DNA of 64,000 nt. Origin: Rheinheimera pacifica (GTDB taxonomy: Bacteria > Pseudomonadota > Gammaproteobacteria > Enterobacterales > Alteromonadaceae). The stretch spans positions 496,001 to 560,000 of the forward strand of contig NZ_JANUEM010000001.1 in NCBI RefSeq assembly GCF_024809855.1, written 5' to 3'. This document shows positions 8,501-16,835 of the stretch, one piece after another; position 1 is the stretch's first letter; each line of letters begins with the position of its first letter. The position numbers and the translations under genes were made by a program. The notes under the pieces are model-generated. The model had not been told where the DNA came from, did no database searches, and saw only the letters and a program-made list of their open reading frames with translations.

Positions 8501-10370
8501 TTACAGTATCTTCTTTATTTAAATTAAAACGTAATTCAAAGCTGACTGGCCAGCCAAGATCAGTGCGGTGGTTAATTTCACCACCGTGCGCCTGCATAAT
8601 ACGCCGCACTATCGCCAGCCCCAGGCCACTGCCGCCAGCCCGTTTGCTGACAAACGGCTGAAACAGGCTGCTATGCTGCTCAGGGGCAATAGCCGGGCCA
8701 TTATTGTGCACATACAACAGCAACTGCGGGCCCTGTTGCTGTGCCTGCAGCTTAATAATGGCACCATTCTGGTTACGGCAAAATGCCAGTGCATTATCCA
8801 GCAGGTTTACTATTACCTGCTGCAAACGGTAAACATCGGCGGTGATCAGCAGTTGTTCATCTATCTCTAACTGACAACTTACTCCTTGCCAGTCGTGTTG
8901 CTGAACCAGGCTTTGCAACAGTGCATTAAGTGGTACTGTGGTTAATTGCAACTGCAGCTGGCCGGAATAACTCAGTAAATCGGCAATTAGCCGGTCGGCA
9001 CGTTTTAATTGCTGCTGAATATGCCGGCGGGTGTCGTCTGCCGTACTTGCTGCGGCCATAGCAATAATATTCAGCGGGTTTCTCAGCTCATGCGCCATCG
9101 CGGCCGATAATGCGCCAAGCTCTACCAGATGCTGTTGATCCAGCCGTTTTCGCTCCGCCTCGGCCAGTTTTAATGATTGTTCCAGAATACGGCAACTGCT
9201 TAACAATAAAGCTGCAAACACCTCGCCCTGCAGCCTGTAACCCGGTGTAACATCATCCCAGCCGTTAAGCTCATAATGCCAGCCTCCGGCCCCCCGCTGG
9301 CAGTGAATTTGCAGTTGGGCTGCCACGGCCTGAGTGTGCGGTAAATGCACAGCAACGCGCATACGTAACTGTTGTGCTAACAATGTGCTGCCAAGCGCCG
9401 CCAGTTCTGTCCAGCTTTCGCTTTGCTGCAACTGCGAGCGCCAGCGCTCCAGCAAGGCTTCATTTAATGTCACGCCGGGATATATCAACCGCCTGGCAAG
9501 TGCCGCCACCGGCTGATAACAGGCAGCCGATAATAACAGCAGCAAAGCAGAATACAGCCAAAGCTGCCATGCCGGAACTGCCGACAGCGCCTGCATACCA
9601 AACTGCCCCAGCATGGCACTGACCAGTGCCATCAACGCCAGCACCACCAGCAACATACAAAACCACAGCAATGCCTTGTTGGCAAAAGCATTAATCGCCA
9701 GTACCTGATACCGCACCACACCATATACCAGTAATAACAGGTAGCTGGGTAATAACAGCATCGGGTACGGATACCAGGTCAGGCCAAGTGACGGGAATAT
9801 AAAACTGCTAGCCAGCAGTAAGCCCCAGCCCCCGGCGATAAACATAGCGCCAATAGAACGCTTGCGGTTACCGGAATGATGCCGCCAGCCATGCAGCAGC
9901 ACACCATGGGCGGCAACACCCAGCAACACGGTGTACACCAGGTTTAACCAGCCCAGCCCCTGAAAAGCAAAAAAGGTATTAAAACCGGTAGTAGCAATAA
10001 TTTTGCCACCATTAAACTGCCAACTCAGTACAATAAGCAGTAACGTAAAGCCATATAGCAGCATAATATGTCGCTGCAAAACCTTCTGCCATGCCGCTAA
10101 AGGCCGGCCTGCTGCGACAAATTGCAAAGCAAAATGTAAAAAGCACATTGGCATTAGCGGGTTTGCCAGTACCAATGCAATACCCAACTGCGGCCACTGA
10201 TGCAAAATGGCAATATGACCCGCGCACCACAATGCCATCATAGCGGCAAAACCTGCCAATGCCGGCATACCTGTTTGGCGCTGCCCTTGCCAGAGTAACC
10301 AGCCAGCCAGTAATACCGCACAACCACTGGTTAACAGCATGCTTATTTCAAATATTAAGTACAGTGGCAC
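8493..10370 (-). CDS. Membrane sensor histidine kinase, PrsK-like
   Basis: A 625-aa sensor kinase partnering the overlapping sigma-54 regulator. The N-terminal 300 residues form about eight hydrophobic helices with short loops and no periplasmic domain, so the signal is probably sensed in the membrane (for example quinone redox state; inference). A degenerate GAF-like linker follows, then a HisKA domain with HELRNP near residue 421 and an HATPase domain with NLLDNA and GSGLGLAIV. The GTG start has GAGG seven bases upstream. That ribosome-binding site lies inside the palindrome at 10371-10387, so binding there could also repress this operon. Confidence 0.9.
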   Translation of the reverse strand: MPLYLIFEISMLLTSGCAVLLAGWLLWQGQRQTGMPALAGFAAMMALWCAGHIAILHQWPQLGIALVLANPLMPMCFLHFALQFVAAGRPLAAWQKVLQRHIMLLYGFTLLLIVLSWQFNGGKIIATTGFNTFFAFQGLGWLNLVYTVLLGVAAHGVLLHGWRHHSGNRKRSIGAMFIAGGWGLLLASSFIFPSLGLTWYPYPMLLLPSYLLLLVYGVVRYQVLAINAFANKALLWFCMLLVVLALMALVSAMLGQFGMQALSAVPAWQLWLYSALLLLLSAACYQPVAALARRLIYPGVTLNEALLERWRSQLQQSESWTELAALGSTLLAQQLRMRVAVHLPHTQAVAAQLQIHCQRGAGGWHYELNGWDDVTPGYRLQGEVFAALLLSSCRILEQSLKLAEAERKRLDQQHLVELGALSAAMAHELRNPLNIIAMAAASTADDTRRHIQQQLKRADRLIADLLSYSGQLQLQLTTVPLNALLQSLVQQHDWQGVSCQLEIDEQLLITADVYRLQQVIVNLLDNALAFCRNQNGAIIKLQAQQQGPQLLLYVHNNGPAIAPEQHSSLFQPFVSKRAGGSGLGLAIVRRIMQAHGGEINHRTDLGWPVSFELRFNLNKEDTVNE

Positions 10371-10387
10371 TGTAAACCTCGTTTACA
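10371..10387. promoter_or_regulatory. Perfect palindrome, candidate activator site for the sigma-54 regulator
   Basis: TGTAAAC-CTC-GTTTACA is a perfect 7-3-7 inverted repeat directly upstream of the kinase GTG. Related half-sites follow at 10399 (TGTAAAT) and 10406 (CGTAAAC). It ends 97 bases before the -24 element of the sigma-54 promoter, the usual distance for an enhancer bound by an NtrC-type activator. It also covers the kinase ribosome-binding site, which suggests autoregulation. Confidence 0.55.
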
Positions 10388-10446
10388 TTAACCTGAAGTG
10401 TAAATCGTAAACCTTGTTGACAATCCAAACAAGAAGAATATAAAAA

Positions 10447-10460
10447 TTGATATAAATCAT
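10447..10460. promoter_or_regulatory. FNR/EtrA/Anr-like binding site before the cyd operon
   Basis: TTGATATAAATCAT matches TTGAT-N4-ATCAA at nine of ten defined bases. It lies in an AT-rich stretch between the palindrome and the sigma-54 promoter, about 57 bases before the predicted sigma-54 start point. FNR control of cytochrome bd genes is well established in other gammaproteobacteria. Combination with a sigma-54 promoter would be unusual. Confidence 0.55.
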
Positions 10461-10484
10461 AAAGTAATAAGTTCGCTCAAAAAG

Positions 10485-10500
10485 TGGTAAGCATCTTGCA
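10485..10500 (+). promoter_or_regulatory. Sigma-54 (-24/-12) promoter of the cytochrome bd operon
   Basis: TGGTAAGCATCTTGCA fits the sigma-54 consensus TGGCACG-N4-TTGCW, with the invariant GG and GC dinucleotides ten bases apart. Transcription would start near 10511, about 50 bases before the 34-aa reading frame and 157 before cydA. I found no convincing sigma-70 -10/-35 pair between the FNR-like box and the first gene. Confidence 0.65.
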
Positions 10501-10561
10501 AATCTCGTTGCACAAACCCAGTTATATAAACCAAGCAGATGTCGCATTAAGAGAGTACATT

Positions 10562-10666
10562 ATGAATAGTAGTTTATTAATCACTGAAGTTCTGGCACTA
10601 AGCCTGATGGTGGCCGTAGCGCTGGCGCCTGCCCTCTACCATTATTTGCAGCAGCGGAGACGCTGA
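10562..10666 (+). CDS. 34-aa single-span membrane peptide preceding cydA
   Basis: An ATG reading frame of 34 residues with one hydrophobic helix (about 5-27) and a basic C-terminus ending HYLQQRRR, so the tail should face the cytoplasm. A purine-rich AGAGAG lies upstream, and its stop is one base from the cydA ATG. The cydA ribosome-binding site (GGAG) lies inside it. The position and size suggest a small subunit or assembly factor of the oxidase, like CydX, although CydX genes usually follow cydB. I do not recognise the family. Confidence 0.6.
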   Translation: MNSSLLITEVLALSLMVAVALAPALYHYLQQRRR

Positions 10667-10667
10667 T

Positions 10668-12074
10668 ATGGAACTGGATGCTGCGCTATTATCCCGTTTG
10701 CAGTTTGCGTTTACCGTTAGTTTCCACATTATTTTTCCGTCTATTACCATCGGCCTGGCAACGTTGATTGCGATTTGGGAAGGCCTATGGCTGAAAACCG
10801 GCAACCCGCTCTATTTGCAACTGGCTAAATTCTGGATCAAGCCTTTCGCCATTACTTTTGGTATGGGGGTGGTGTCAGGCATAGTGTTGTCGTACGAATT
10901 TGGCACCAACTTTTCTGAATTTTCCCGCATTACCGGCGCAGTGCTGGGACCGTTAATGGCATACGAGGTACTGACCGCGTTTTTCCTTGAGGCAGGCTTT
11001 CTTGGCATTATGTTGTTTGGCTGGCAACGCGTTGGGCCTAAGCTGCATTTTATGGCTACGGTGGTGGTGGCAGTAGGCACCTGGATTTCGGCATTTTGGA
11101 TTATTGCCGCCAACTCCTGGATGCATACACCGGCCGGCCATATTATTGTTGATGGCGTATTCCAGGTAGACAGCTGGTGGCAGGTCATTTTTAACCCGTC
11201 AATGCCATACCGCTTTACTCATATGTTACTGGCGGCTTTTATTACCGGCACTTTTGTTGTGTTAGCTACCAGCGCATGGCAACTGCGGCACAGCGAGCAC
11301 AAAAACATGGCCCGCAAAGGCTTGTCTATGACACTGTGGCTGGCACTGATTTTAACGCCGCTACAGGCTTATGTCGGTGATTTGCACGGCCTTAATGTAA
11401 AAGAGCATCAGCCGGTAAAACTGGCCGCAATGGAGGGTATTTGGGCCGAGCGTGAAGCCGGTGCGCCGCTGCTGTTATTCGCCATTCCAGACAGAGTGGC
11501 AGAAAAAAACCATTTTGAGATAGGTATTCCAAAACTGGCCAGCCTGATTTTAACCCACGACCCTGATGGTGAACTAATGGGCTTAAAGGCTGTACCAGCT
11601 GACGAGCGGCCTAATGTAGCTGTGGTGTTTTTCTCGTTCCGCGTGATGGTGGGTATTGGCGTACTGATGATTTTAACCGCGTTTACCGGTGCATTCTTAC
11701 GCTGGCGTGGCACCTTATACCAAAGCCGCTGGTTTTTAACTGCCTGCAGTTATCTGGCCCCCAGCGGCATTATTGCTGTGCTGGCGGGCTGGTATGTGGT
11801 AGAGGTTGGCCGCCAGCCGTGGCTGGTACATGGCCTGATACGTACGATAGATGTGGTATCGCCTCTGCCAGCTGAGCGGGTGCTGTTTTCTCTCACCCTG
11901 TTTGTGCTGACATACAGCCTGCTGTTTGGTGTTTACCTGTACTTTATGCGCAAGCTTATCCGTAAAGGGCCGCCACCGATGGAAAAACTGTCACAACAAC
12001 TGATTGGTGTTAAAGCATCGGGCTATGCCGTAGCACTGGCCAAACATATAAAACCGGAACAGGAGCAACACTAA
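10668..12074 (+). CDS. cydA: Cytochrome bd-type quinol oxidase subunit I (CioA type)
   Basis: The 468-aa haem-bearing subunit of a cytochrome bd oxidase, which reduces oxygen to water with quinol electrons in the inner membrane. The N-terminus LSRLQFAFTVSFHIIFP contains the haem b595-ligand-type His20. The conserved GMGVVSGIVLSYEFGTN and RFTHM segments follow. The length and short periplasmic Q-loop place it in the CioA (cyanide-insensitive) branch rather than the long-Q-loop E. coli type. It is the second gene of a tight four-gene operon behind a sigma-54 promoter. Confidence 0.96.
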   Translation: MELDAALLSRLQFAFTVSFHIIFPSITIGLATLIAIWEGLWLKTGNPLYLQLAKFWIKPFAITFGMGVVSGIVLSYEFGTNFSEFSRITGAVLGPLMAYEVLTAFFLEAGFLGIMLFGWQRVGPKLHFMATVVVAVGTWISAFWIIAANSWMHTPAGHIIVDGVFQVDSWWQVIFNPSMPYRFTHMLLAAFITGTFVVLATSAWQLRHSEHKNMARKGLSMTLWLALILTPLQAYVGDLHGLNVKEHQPVKLAAMEGIWAEREAGAPLLLFAIPDRVAEKNHFEIGIPKLASLILTHDPDGELMGLKAVPADERPNVAVVFFSFRVMVGIGVLMILTAFTGAFLRWRGTLYQSRWFLTACSYLAPSGIIAVLAGWYVVEVGRQPWLVHGLIRTIDVVSPLPAERVLFSLTLFVLTYSLLFGVYLYFMRKLIRKGPPPMEKLSQQLIGVKASGYAVALAKHIKPEQEQH

Positions 12075-13117
12075 TGGAACTGCAAATAGGTCTGCCTTTG
12101 TTTTATTTCCTGTTGCTGGGTTTTGCCATTTTAATGTATGTGCTGCTGGATGGCTTTGATTTAGGCATCGGTATTTTGTATCCATGGTTTAACACCGACG
12201 CCGAGCACGATCATTTAATGCGTTCTATTTCGCATGTCTGGGATGGCAACGAAACCTGGCTGGTATTTGGCGGTGTGATCCTGTTTGGCGCTTTTCCGCT
12301 GGCATATGCCAGCATCGCCTCACTACTGTACCTGCCAATTATGCTAATGCTGATAGGGCTGATCTTTCGCGGCGTGGCGTTTGAATACCGCTTTAAATCC
12401 CATACCTCTAAAATATGGTGGAACCGGGCTTTTGCCATAGGCTCCAGCCTGGCGGCGTTTTGTCAGGGCCTGATGCTGGGTGTATTGGTGCAGGGAGTCG
12501 ATGCCGACAGCATAGCCTCGTCCAGCCTGCAGTGGTTAACGCCGTTTAGCCTGTTTACCGGTTTAGCGGTAATGGCTGGCTATGCTTTGCTGGGGTGCAC
12601 TTATCTGACCATGAAAAGCCGCGGAGACATTCAGCAAAAAGCCGCCCGCTACGGCCAGCGCCTGTTATTATTTGTAATGCTGGCGATGTTGTTGGTCAGT
12701 TTATTTACGCTATACCGGCAACCGGAGATCCGCGATCGTTGGTTCGGCGGCGCCCACAGCCTGATCCTAATGTTACTGCCCCTGATGGCCGTACTGGCTG
12801 CCAGGTTGTTATTCCGTGATTTAGGCAGGGTGCAGCGCCAGTTTGCTGCAGAGGCAGATATCAGTATCCGCCATGAAAGCCGCCCGTTTTGGCTGGCTGC
12901 CAGTTTGTTTTTACTGGCTTTTGCCGGTTTGGTTGCAGGGCTGTTTCCTTACTTACTGCCGCACCAAATCAGCTTTTATACTGCAGCGGCCCCCGATAGC
13001 AGCTTAAGCTTTATGTTACCGGGCGTACTGATCTTTTTACCGCTTATTCTGGCGTATACTTTATGGGGTTATCATATCTTTCGCGGTAAGGTAGAAGACT
13101 ATGAGGAGGGCTACTAA
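12074..13117 (+). CDS. cydB: Cytochrome bd-type quinol oxidase subunit II (CioB type)
   Basis: A 347-aa multi-span membrane subunit that pairs with CydA. The N-terminus has the family pattern LLDGFDLGIGILYPW, and HVWDGNETWLVFGGV follows at about residues 55-70. Around eight hydrophobic helices are visible. Its ATG overlaps the cydA stop by one base (TAATG), and its own stop overlaps the next start the same way, so translation of the operon is coupled. Confidence 0.96.
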   Translation: MELQIGLPLFYFLLLGFAILMYVLLDGFDLGIGILYPWFNTDAEHDHLMRSISHVWDGNETWLVFGGVILFGAFPLAYASIASLLYLPIMLMLIGLIFRGVAFEYRFKSHTSKIWWNRAFAIGSSLAAFCQGLMLGVLVQGVDADSIASSSLQWLTPFSLFTGLAVMAGYALLGCTYLTMKSRGDIQQKAARYGQRLLLFVMLAMLLVSLFTLYRQPEIRDRWFGGAHSLILMLLPLMAVLAARLLFRDLGRVQRQFAAEADISIRHESRPFWLAASLFLLAFAGLVAGLFPYLLPHQISFYTAAAPDSSLSFMLPGVLIFLPLILAYTLWGYHIFRGKVEDYEEGY

Positions 13118-13248
13118 TGGTAAAACTATCGCTGCCTAACGGACGGCCATTGCCTAAAATAGTCTGGTTTATTCTGCTGTATCTGGTGGGTTTAGGCAGC
13201 CTGACATTGGTTGCACTGTTACTGAAAAGCCTGCTCTCCGGCCTGTAA
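13117..13248 (+). CDS. DUF2474-like small membrane protein of the bd oxidase operon
   Basis: A 43-aa single-span peptide (helix at about residues 15-39: VWFILLYLVGLGSLTLVALL). Its start overlaps the cydB stop (TAATG) and AGGAGG lies just upstream. DUF2474 peptides typically follow cioAB genes and are thought to be CydX-like small subunits. Assignment rests on size, position and the W-xx-LYxxGL-type pattern. Confidence 0.75.
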   Translation: MVKLSLPNGRPLPKIVWFILLYLVGLGSLTLVALLLKSLLSGL

Positions 13249-13262
13249 ACGCCACTGTGTCG

Positions 13263-13304
13263 TGCAAAAATAGTCGTTAATCGCAATTTTCAGCTATTTT
13301 TGCA
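13263..13304. repeat. 11-bp perfect inverted repeat after the cyd operon
   Basis: TGCAAAAATAG (13263-13273) and CTATTTTTGCA (13294-13304) are perfect reverse complements separated by 20 bases. They lie 15 bases after the DUF2474 stop. The structure could end or stabilise the cyd transcript, or be an operator for the next gene. The long loop and T-run inside the stem make it an atypical terminator. Confidence 0.4.
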
Positions 13305-13391
13305 GCGCCCCCTTGCGCAAGCTATAACAAGCGCTCATTATCAAATGACATCGTGTTACCTTAAAACGGTGTATTAAGTGAATGAGGTTGT

Positions 13392-13709
13392 ATGCGCTGG
13401 CTAAGTAGTTTTGCCTTACTGTTGTATCTGAGTTTATTGTGCACGCCGCAAGCCTTTGCTGTGCATGATCAGCGCTTATCGCCGCTGGCAGATACCCAGT
13501 TTCATGCACTTACGCCATCTGCTTCACACCACACAGTAACAACAGAACAAGACAGCACTGACGAACCACAACCTGTGCTGCCGGTTTCTGCCGGTATTAC
13601 CACCTTAGCTTTTTTCAGCACAGTTTATGCTGTGCGCATTGTATTTAGCAAAGCACCGTTCTTAGTTTCTCTGCAGGCCCGCGCCCCGCCGGTTTTATCC
13701 TCACATTAA
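13392..13709 (+). CDS. Small exported hypothetical protein
   Basis: A 105-aa protein with a clear signal peptide (residues 1-23, ending AFA). A low-complexity polar region rich in Ser, Thr and Gln follows, then a hydrophobic stretch at about 68-85 and a short ARAPPVLSSH tail. I recognise no domain. GAGG six bases before the ATG supports the start. It could be a periplasmic protein anchored by its C-terminal helix. Confidence 0.5.
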   Translation: MRWLSSFALLLYLSLLCTPQAFAVHDQRLSPLADTQFHALTPSASHHTVTTEQDSTDEPQPVLPVSAGITTLAFFSTVYAVRIVFSKAPFLVSLQARAPPVLSSH

Positions 13710-13793
13710 TTTCAGCCAGAACAGCCCTGCTGTTCACCATTAAATTATTTTTTAGCCGGTATGGCCTCTGCGTACCGGTATGTGAGGAACACC

Positions 13794-14354
13794 ATGAAAA
13801 CATTAGCATTATATTCTGTTGAAGCCATTGACCATTTAGTACAACCTACCGATTTTGATGGTATGACATTAAACTCACCGGCACTGACCGTAGTGACCGA
13901 CTTTAAACACAGCCAGCCTAATACTGTGATTGCATCTACCACAGCACGTGATGCGCTGGACATGATGCAGCAGGAGCAAACCAAACTTAAGCTGGTAGTA
14001 GACCACGACGCGGAATTAGTGGGTTTATTGCACCTTGACCAACTGTCAGATCAATCGATTATGCGCCGTATTGCCTTTGGCGACAGCCGCGATGACATTA
14101 CCGTAGCTGACTTAATGCGCCCGCGTGAGCGCATTAAAGCACTGGCGTACCAGCAACTGCAGCACTGCAGCATTGCTGATGTAGTTAACACGCTGCAATC
14201 AAGTGGTGAGCAACACTGTGTGGTAGTGGACCGTGAATCACACCAGATCCGCGGTGTAATAAGCGCGCAGGATATTGCCCGGCGTTTACGTATGCAGTTG
14301 CATATTCAGCAAGCTCCCACCTTTTTGCATATCTTCGACAGCTTATCTGCCTGA
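13794..14354 (+). CDS. CBS-domain protein
   Basis: A 186-aa soluble protein with a CBS pair at about residues 35-180: the first repeat includes TTARDALDMMQQEQTKLKLVV and the second HCSIADVVNTLQSSGEQHCVVV. CBS pairs usually bind adenosine nucleotides and act as regulatory sensors, but no catalytic domain is attached and the partner is unknown. The start at 13794 is chosen because GAGG lies seven bases upstream. A strong terminator follows. Confidence 0.83.
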   Translation: MKTLALYSVEAIDHLVQPTDFDGMTLNSPALTVVTDFKHSQPNTVIASTTARDALDMMQQEQTKLKLVVDHDAELVGLLHLDQLSDQSIMRRIAFGDSRDDITVADLMRPRERIKALAYQQLQHCSIADVVNTLQSSGEQHCVVVDRESHQIRGVISAQDIARRLRMQLHIQQAPTFLHIFDSLSA

Positions 14355-14363
14355 TGCTAAAAC

Positions 14364-14392
14364 GGCTGGCCTTAGCGCCAGCCTTTTTCTTT
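14364..14392 (+). terminator. Intrinsic terminator after the CBS gene
   Basis: A 7-bp GC-rich stem (GGCTGGC 14364-14370 with GCCAGCC 14377-14383, loop CTTAGC) is followed at once by TTTTTCTTT. It starts ten bases after the CBS stop codon. Confidence 0.88.
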
Positions 14393-14522
14393 GCCGTATT
14401 ACCACAGCATATTAGCTATGCCGCTTAAAACCTGCGCTTTGCCGCTGTAGGGTTTGTACTTCTGTCTGGATCGGGTTAGGTTTAAGCAAAAATAAACTTA
14501 AACTACACTATCCGGGAGCATT

Positions 14523-16622
14523 ATGCGTACATTTACCCGCTCAGCGCTGGTGATTACCACCAGCTTATTACTGAGCAGCCCTGCCTTACTGGCTGAAGAG
14601 CCTGTTGCCATATCGGGCGCAGCCAACGCCACTACAACAGCCAGCAGCCGTTACTTTGAGGCAGAAGATATTTTCGCACTGGAATATGCCGCTGATGTGC
14701 AAATATCGCCTGATGGCAGCAAAATTGTCTATGTGCGCGCCAGTAATGACATTATGACCGACAGTACCCGCAACAGCCTGTGGTTGGTGGATGTAAAAAC
14801 CAGCCAGCAAGTGCCGCTGTTTGCCGACCAGTTTAATTACAGCCAGCCGCGTTGGTCTGCCGACGGTAAACATTTGGCTTTTATTTCTGATATGAGCGGC
14901 TCCCGGCAAATTCATTTGCACTGGCTGGCAGAAAACAAAACCGCCCAGTTGTCTAAATTACGGCAAAGCCCATCTAACCTGGTTTGGTCACCGGATGGCA
15001 AACAACTGGCGTTTACCATGAATGTAGATGCCCGTGAGGCCGCTGTAAAACAAAGTGTAAAGCGGGTAAAAAAACCTAATGGTGCCAAATGGTCTGAGCC
15101 CGCCGTAGTGCTGGACCGCGTGCGCTATCAGGCTGACGGCCAGGGCTTTTTAAAGCCGCAGTTCCGGCAAATATTTGTTCTGCCGGCCAGTGGCGGCACT
15201 GAGCGCCAGTTAACGCAGGGTGACTTTAATTACGGTAGCGATTTAAGCTTTACACCAGATAGCAAAGCGCTGGTATTTTCTGCCAACCTCGACCCCGACT
15301 GGGAATATCAGCCACGCGACAGCAATTTATATAAACTGGATTTAGCCACAGAACAGTTAACAGCCCTTACTACTATGCCAGGCACTGAATCATCGCCGGT
15401 GTTTTCGCCCGACGGTAAACAACTGGCGTTTTTATGGCAAAACAATGCCCTGGTGCCTTACAGTAACAGCAAGCTGAAAGTATTAAACCTGAGTTCAAAC
15501 AACATCAGCGACATAGCTGCAGACTTTGATCGCAGTATCGACCAGCCAAACTGGCTGAATAACTCCAGCTTTGTGGTGCAGTACGACGATCGCGGCCAGC
15601 GCAAGCTGGCTACCCTGACCAGCGGCGGTAAAATTACCGAGCTTACTGCCAGCTTAGGCGGGGTGTCACAGCCGCAGCCTTATTTAAGCGGCTCATACTC
15701 GGTAGCCAATAACGGCACCATCGCATACACACATGGTACCAGCCAGCGTCCGAGTGAGGTTGCGGTGCTACAGAAAGGTAAAGCTACAGTACTTACTGCC
15801 CTGAATGAAGATTTGCTTGGCCATAAAAAGCTGGCCCAGGTACATGAAATTACTTATAAGTCGTCTTTTGACGATGAAGAAATACAAGGCTGGTATATGA
15901 CACCGCCAGACTTTGACCCGGCGAAAAAATACCCGCTGTTGCTTGAAATTCATGGCGGCCCGCACTTAGCCTATGGCGCTCAGTGGAGTGCGGAAATGCA
16001 GCGCTATGCCAAAGAAGGTTATGTGGTGTTTTATGACAACCACCGCGGCAGTTCATCGTACGGCGAGCGTTTTGCCATGTTGCTGCACAATAAATACAGC
16101 TCACCGGAAGACTACGCCGACCACGACAGCGGCGTAAATGCGATGCTGGCACTGGGCTTTATTGATGAAAATAACCTGTTTATCGGTGGCGGCTCGGCCG
16201 GTGGTATTGCTACCGCTTATGCCATAGGCCTGACTGACCGCTACAAAGCAGCTGCAGTGGTAAAACCGATTATTAACTGGTTAAGTAAAGTGCTAACCGG
16301 CGATACTTATACCTATCAAACCTTCCATCAGTTCCCCGGTGTGCCGTGGGAAAATGTCGAGCACTACTGGCAGCGCTCGCCATTAAGCCTGGTTGGTAAT
16401 GTAAAAACCCCGACGATTTTGATCACCGGTGAAGCAGACCGGCGTACACCTATTTCAGAATCAGAGCAGTTTTATCAGGCGCTGAAACTACGCCGGGTTG
16501 ATACCACTCTGGTACGGGTACCGGGTTCACCGCACGGTATTTCTAACCGCCCCAGCAGGATGATTGAAAAAGTAGAATATATGCTGGCCTGGTTTGAAAA
16601 GTACCGCACGCCGTCAAATTAA
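14523..16622 (+). CDS. Exported S9-family prolyl oligopeptidase-like peptidase
   Basis: A 699-aa serine peptidase of the S9C (acylaminoacyl-peptidase/DPP-like) type, exported by a signal peptide (1-24). Residues 50-420 form a beta-propeller with PD40-type repeats (recurring SPDGKQLAF). The alpha/beta-hydrolase domain carries nucleophile Ser558 in GGGSAGG, Asp639 in TGEADRRTP and His671 in SPHG. It probably degrades short peptides in the periplasm for nutrition. It stands alone, with GGGAG upstream of its ATG. Confidence 0.94.
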   Translation: MRTFTRSALVITTSLLLSSPALLAEEPVAISGAANATTTASSRYFEAEDIFALEYAADVQISPDGSKIVYVRASNDIMTDSTRNSLWLVDVKTSQQVPLFADQFNYSQPRWSADGKHLAFISDMSGSRQIHLHWLAENKTAQLSKLRQSPSNLVWSPDGKQLAFTMNVDAREAAVKQSVKRVKKPNGAKWSEPAVVLDRVRYQADGQGFLKPQFRQIFVLPASGGTERQLTQGDFNYGSDLSFTPDSKALVFSANLDPDWEYQPRDSNLYKLDLATEQLTALTTMPGTESSPVFSPDGKQLAFLWQNNALVPYSNSKLKVLNLSSNNISDIAADFDRSIDQPNWLNNSSFVVQYDDRGQRKLATLTSGGKITELTASLGGVSQPQPYLSGSYSVANNGTIAYTHGTSQRPSEVAVLQKGKATVLTALNEDLLGHKKLAQVHEITYKSSFDDEEIQGWYMTPPDFDPAKKYPLLLEIHGGPHLAYGAQWSAEMQRYAKEGYVVFYDNHRGSSSYGERFAMLLHNKYSSPEDYADHDSGVNAMLALGFIDENNLFIGGGSAGGIATAYAIGLTDRYKAAAVVKPIINWLSKVLTGDTYTYQTFHQFPGVPWENVEHYWQRSPLSLVGNVKTPTILITGEADRRTPISESEQFYQALKLRRVDTTLVRVPGSPHGISNRPSRMIEKVEYMLAWFEKYRTPSN

Positions 16623-16680
16623 CTGACTAACCTCTACAAATAACCTTAGCAGAACCGGCTTGCTCTAAACTAACCGTTGC

Positions 16681-16835
16681 AGGCTAGGATGGCCGAATCG
16701 AGCCCCCAGGGATGGGTTTACGGCGTGTTAGTGTGGGCAACCGGTTCAAGCTCAAACGTCAAAGTGCTTTTATATTGTGAATTTAAGGCCTGCATGCTAG
16801 TTTGCCGCCTGTCGTATTTGCCGGAGTGCCTGTGA
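16681..16835 (+). other. GGATGG-containing intergenic element with a 48-codon reading frame
   Basis: The stretch reads AGGATGGCCGAATCGAGCC then CCCAGGGATGGGTTTACGGC. From memory, very similar sequences recur between genes in Pseudomonas, Marinobacter and relatives, so it may be a dispersed element. It also contains an open frame from ATG 16689 (MAESSPQGWVYGV...) whose TGA overlaps the ATG of the next gene (TGATG). I cannot tell from one copy whether it is a repeat, a leader peptide or chance. Confidence 0.35.

Noticed and set aside
7130..10370. PEP-CTERM/exopolysaccharide regulatory system (PrsK/PrsR)
   Set aside because: The pair resembles PrsK/PrsR, but no exosortase, PEP-CTERM or exopolysaccharide genes are present, and the nearby sigma-54 promoter points to the cyd operon.
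10523..10530. TATATAAA as a sigma-70 -10 element before the cyd operon
   Set aside because: The nearest TTGCA-type -35 candidates give spacers of 11 or 20-22 bases, so no workable pair was found.
13044..13286. 80-residue minus-strand frame over the end of cydB and the DUF2474 gene
   Set aside because: It is antisense to two well-supported genes, has no ribosome-binding site and an unlikely basic/polar composition.
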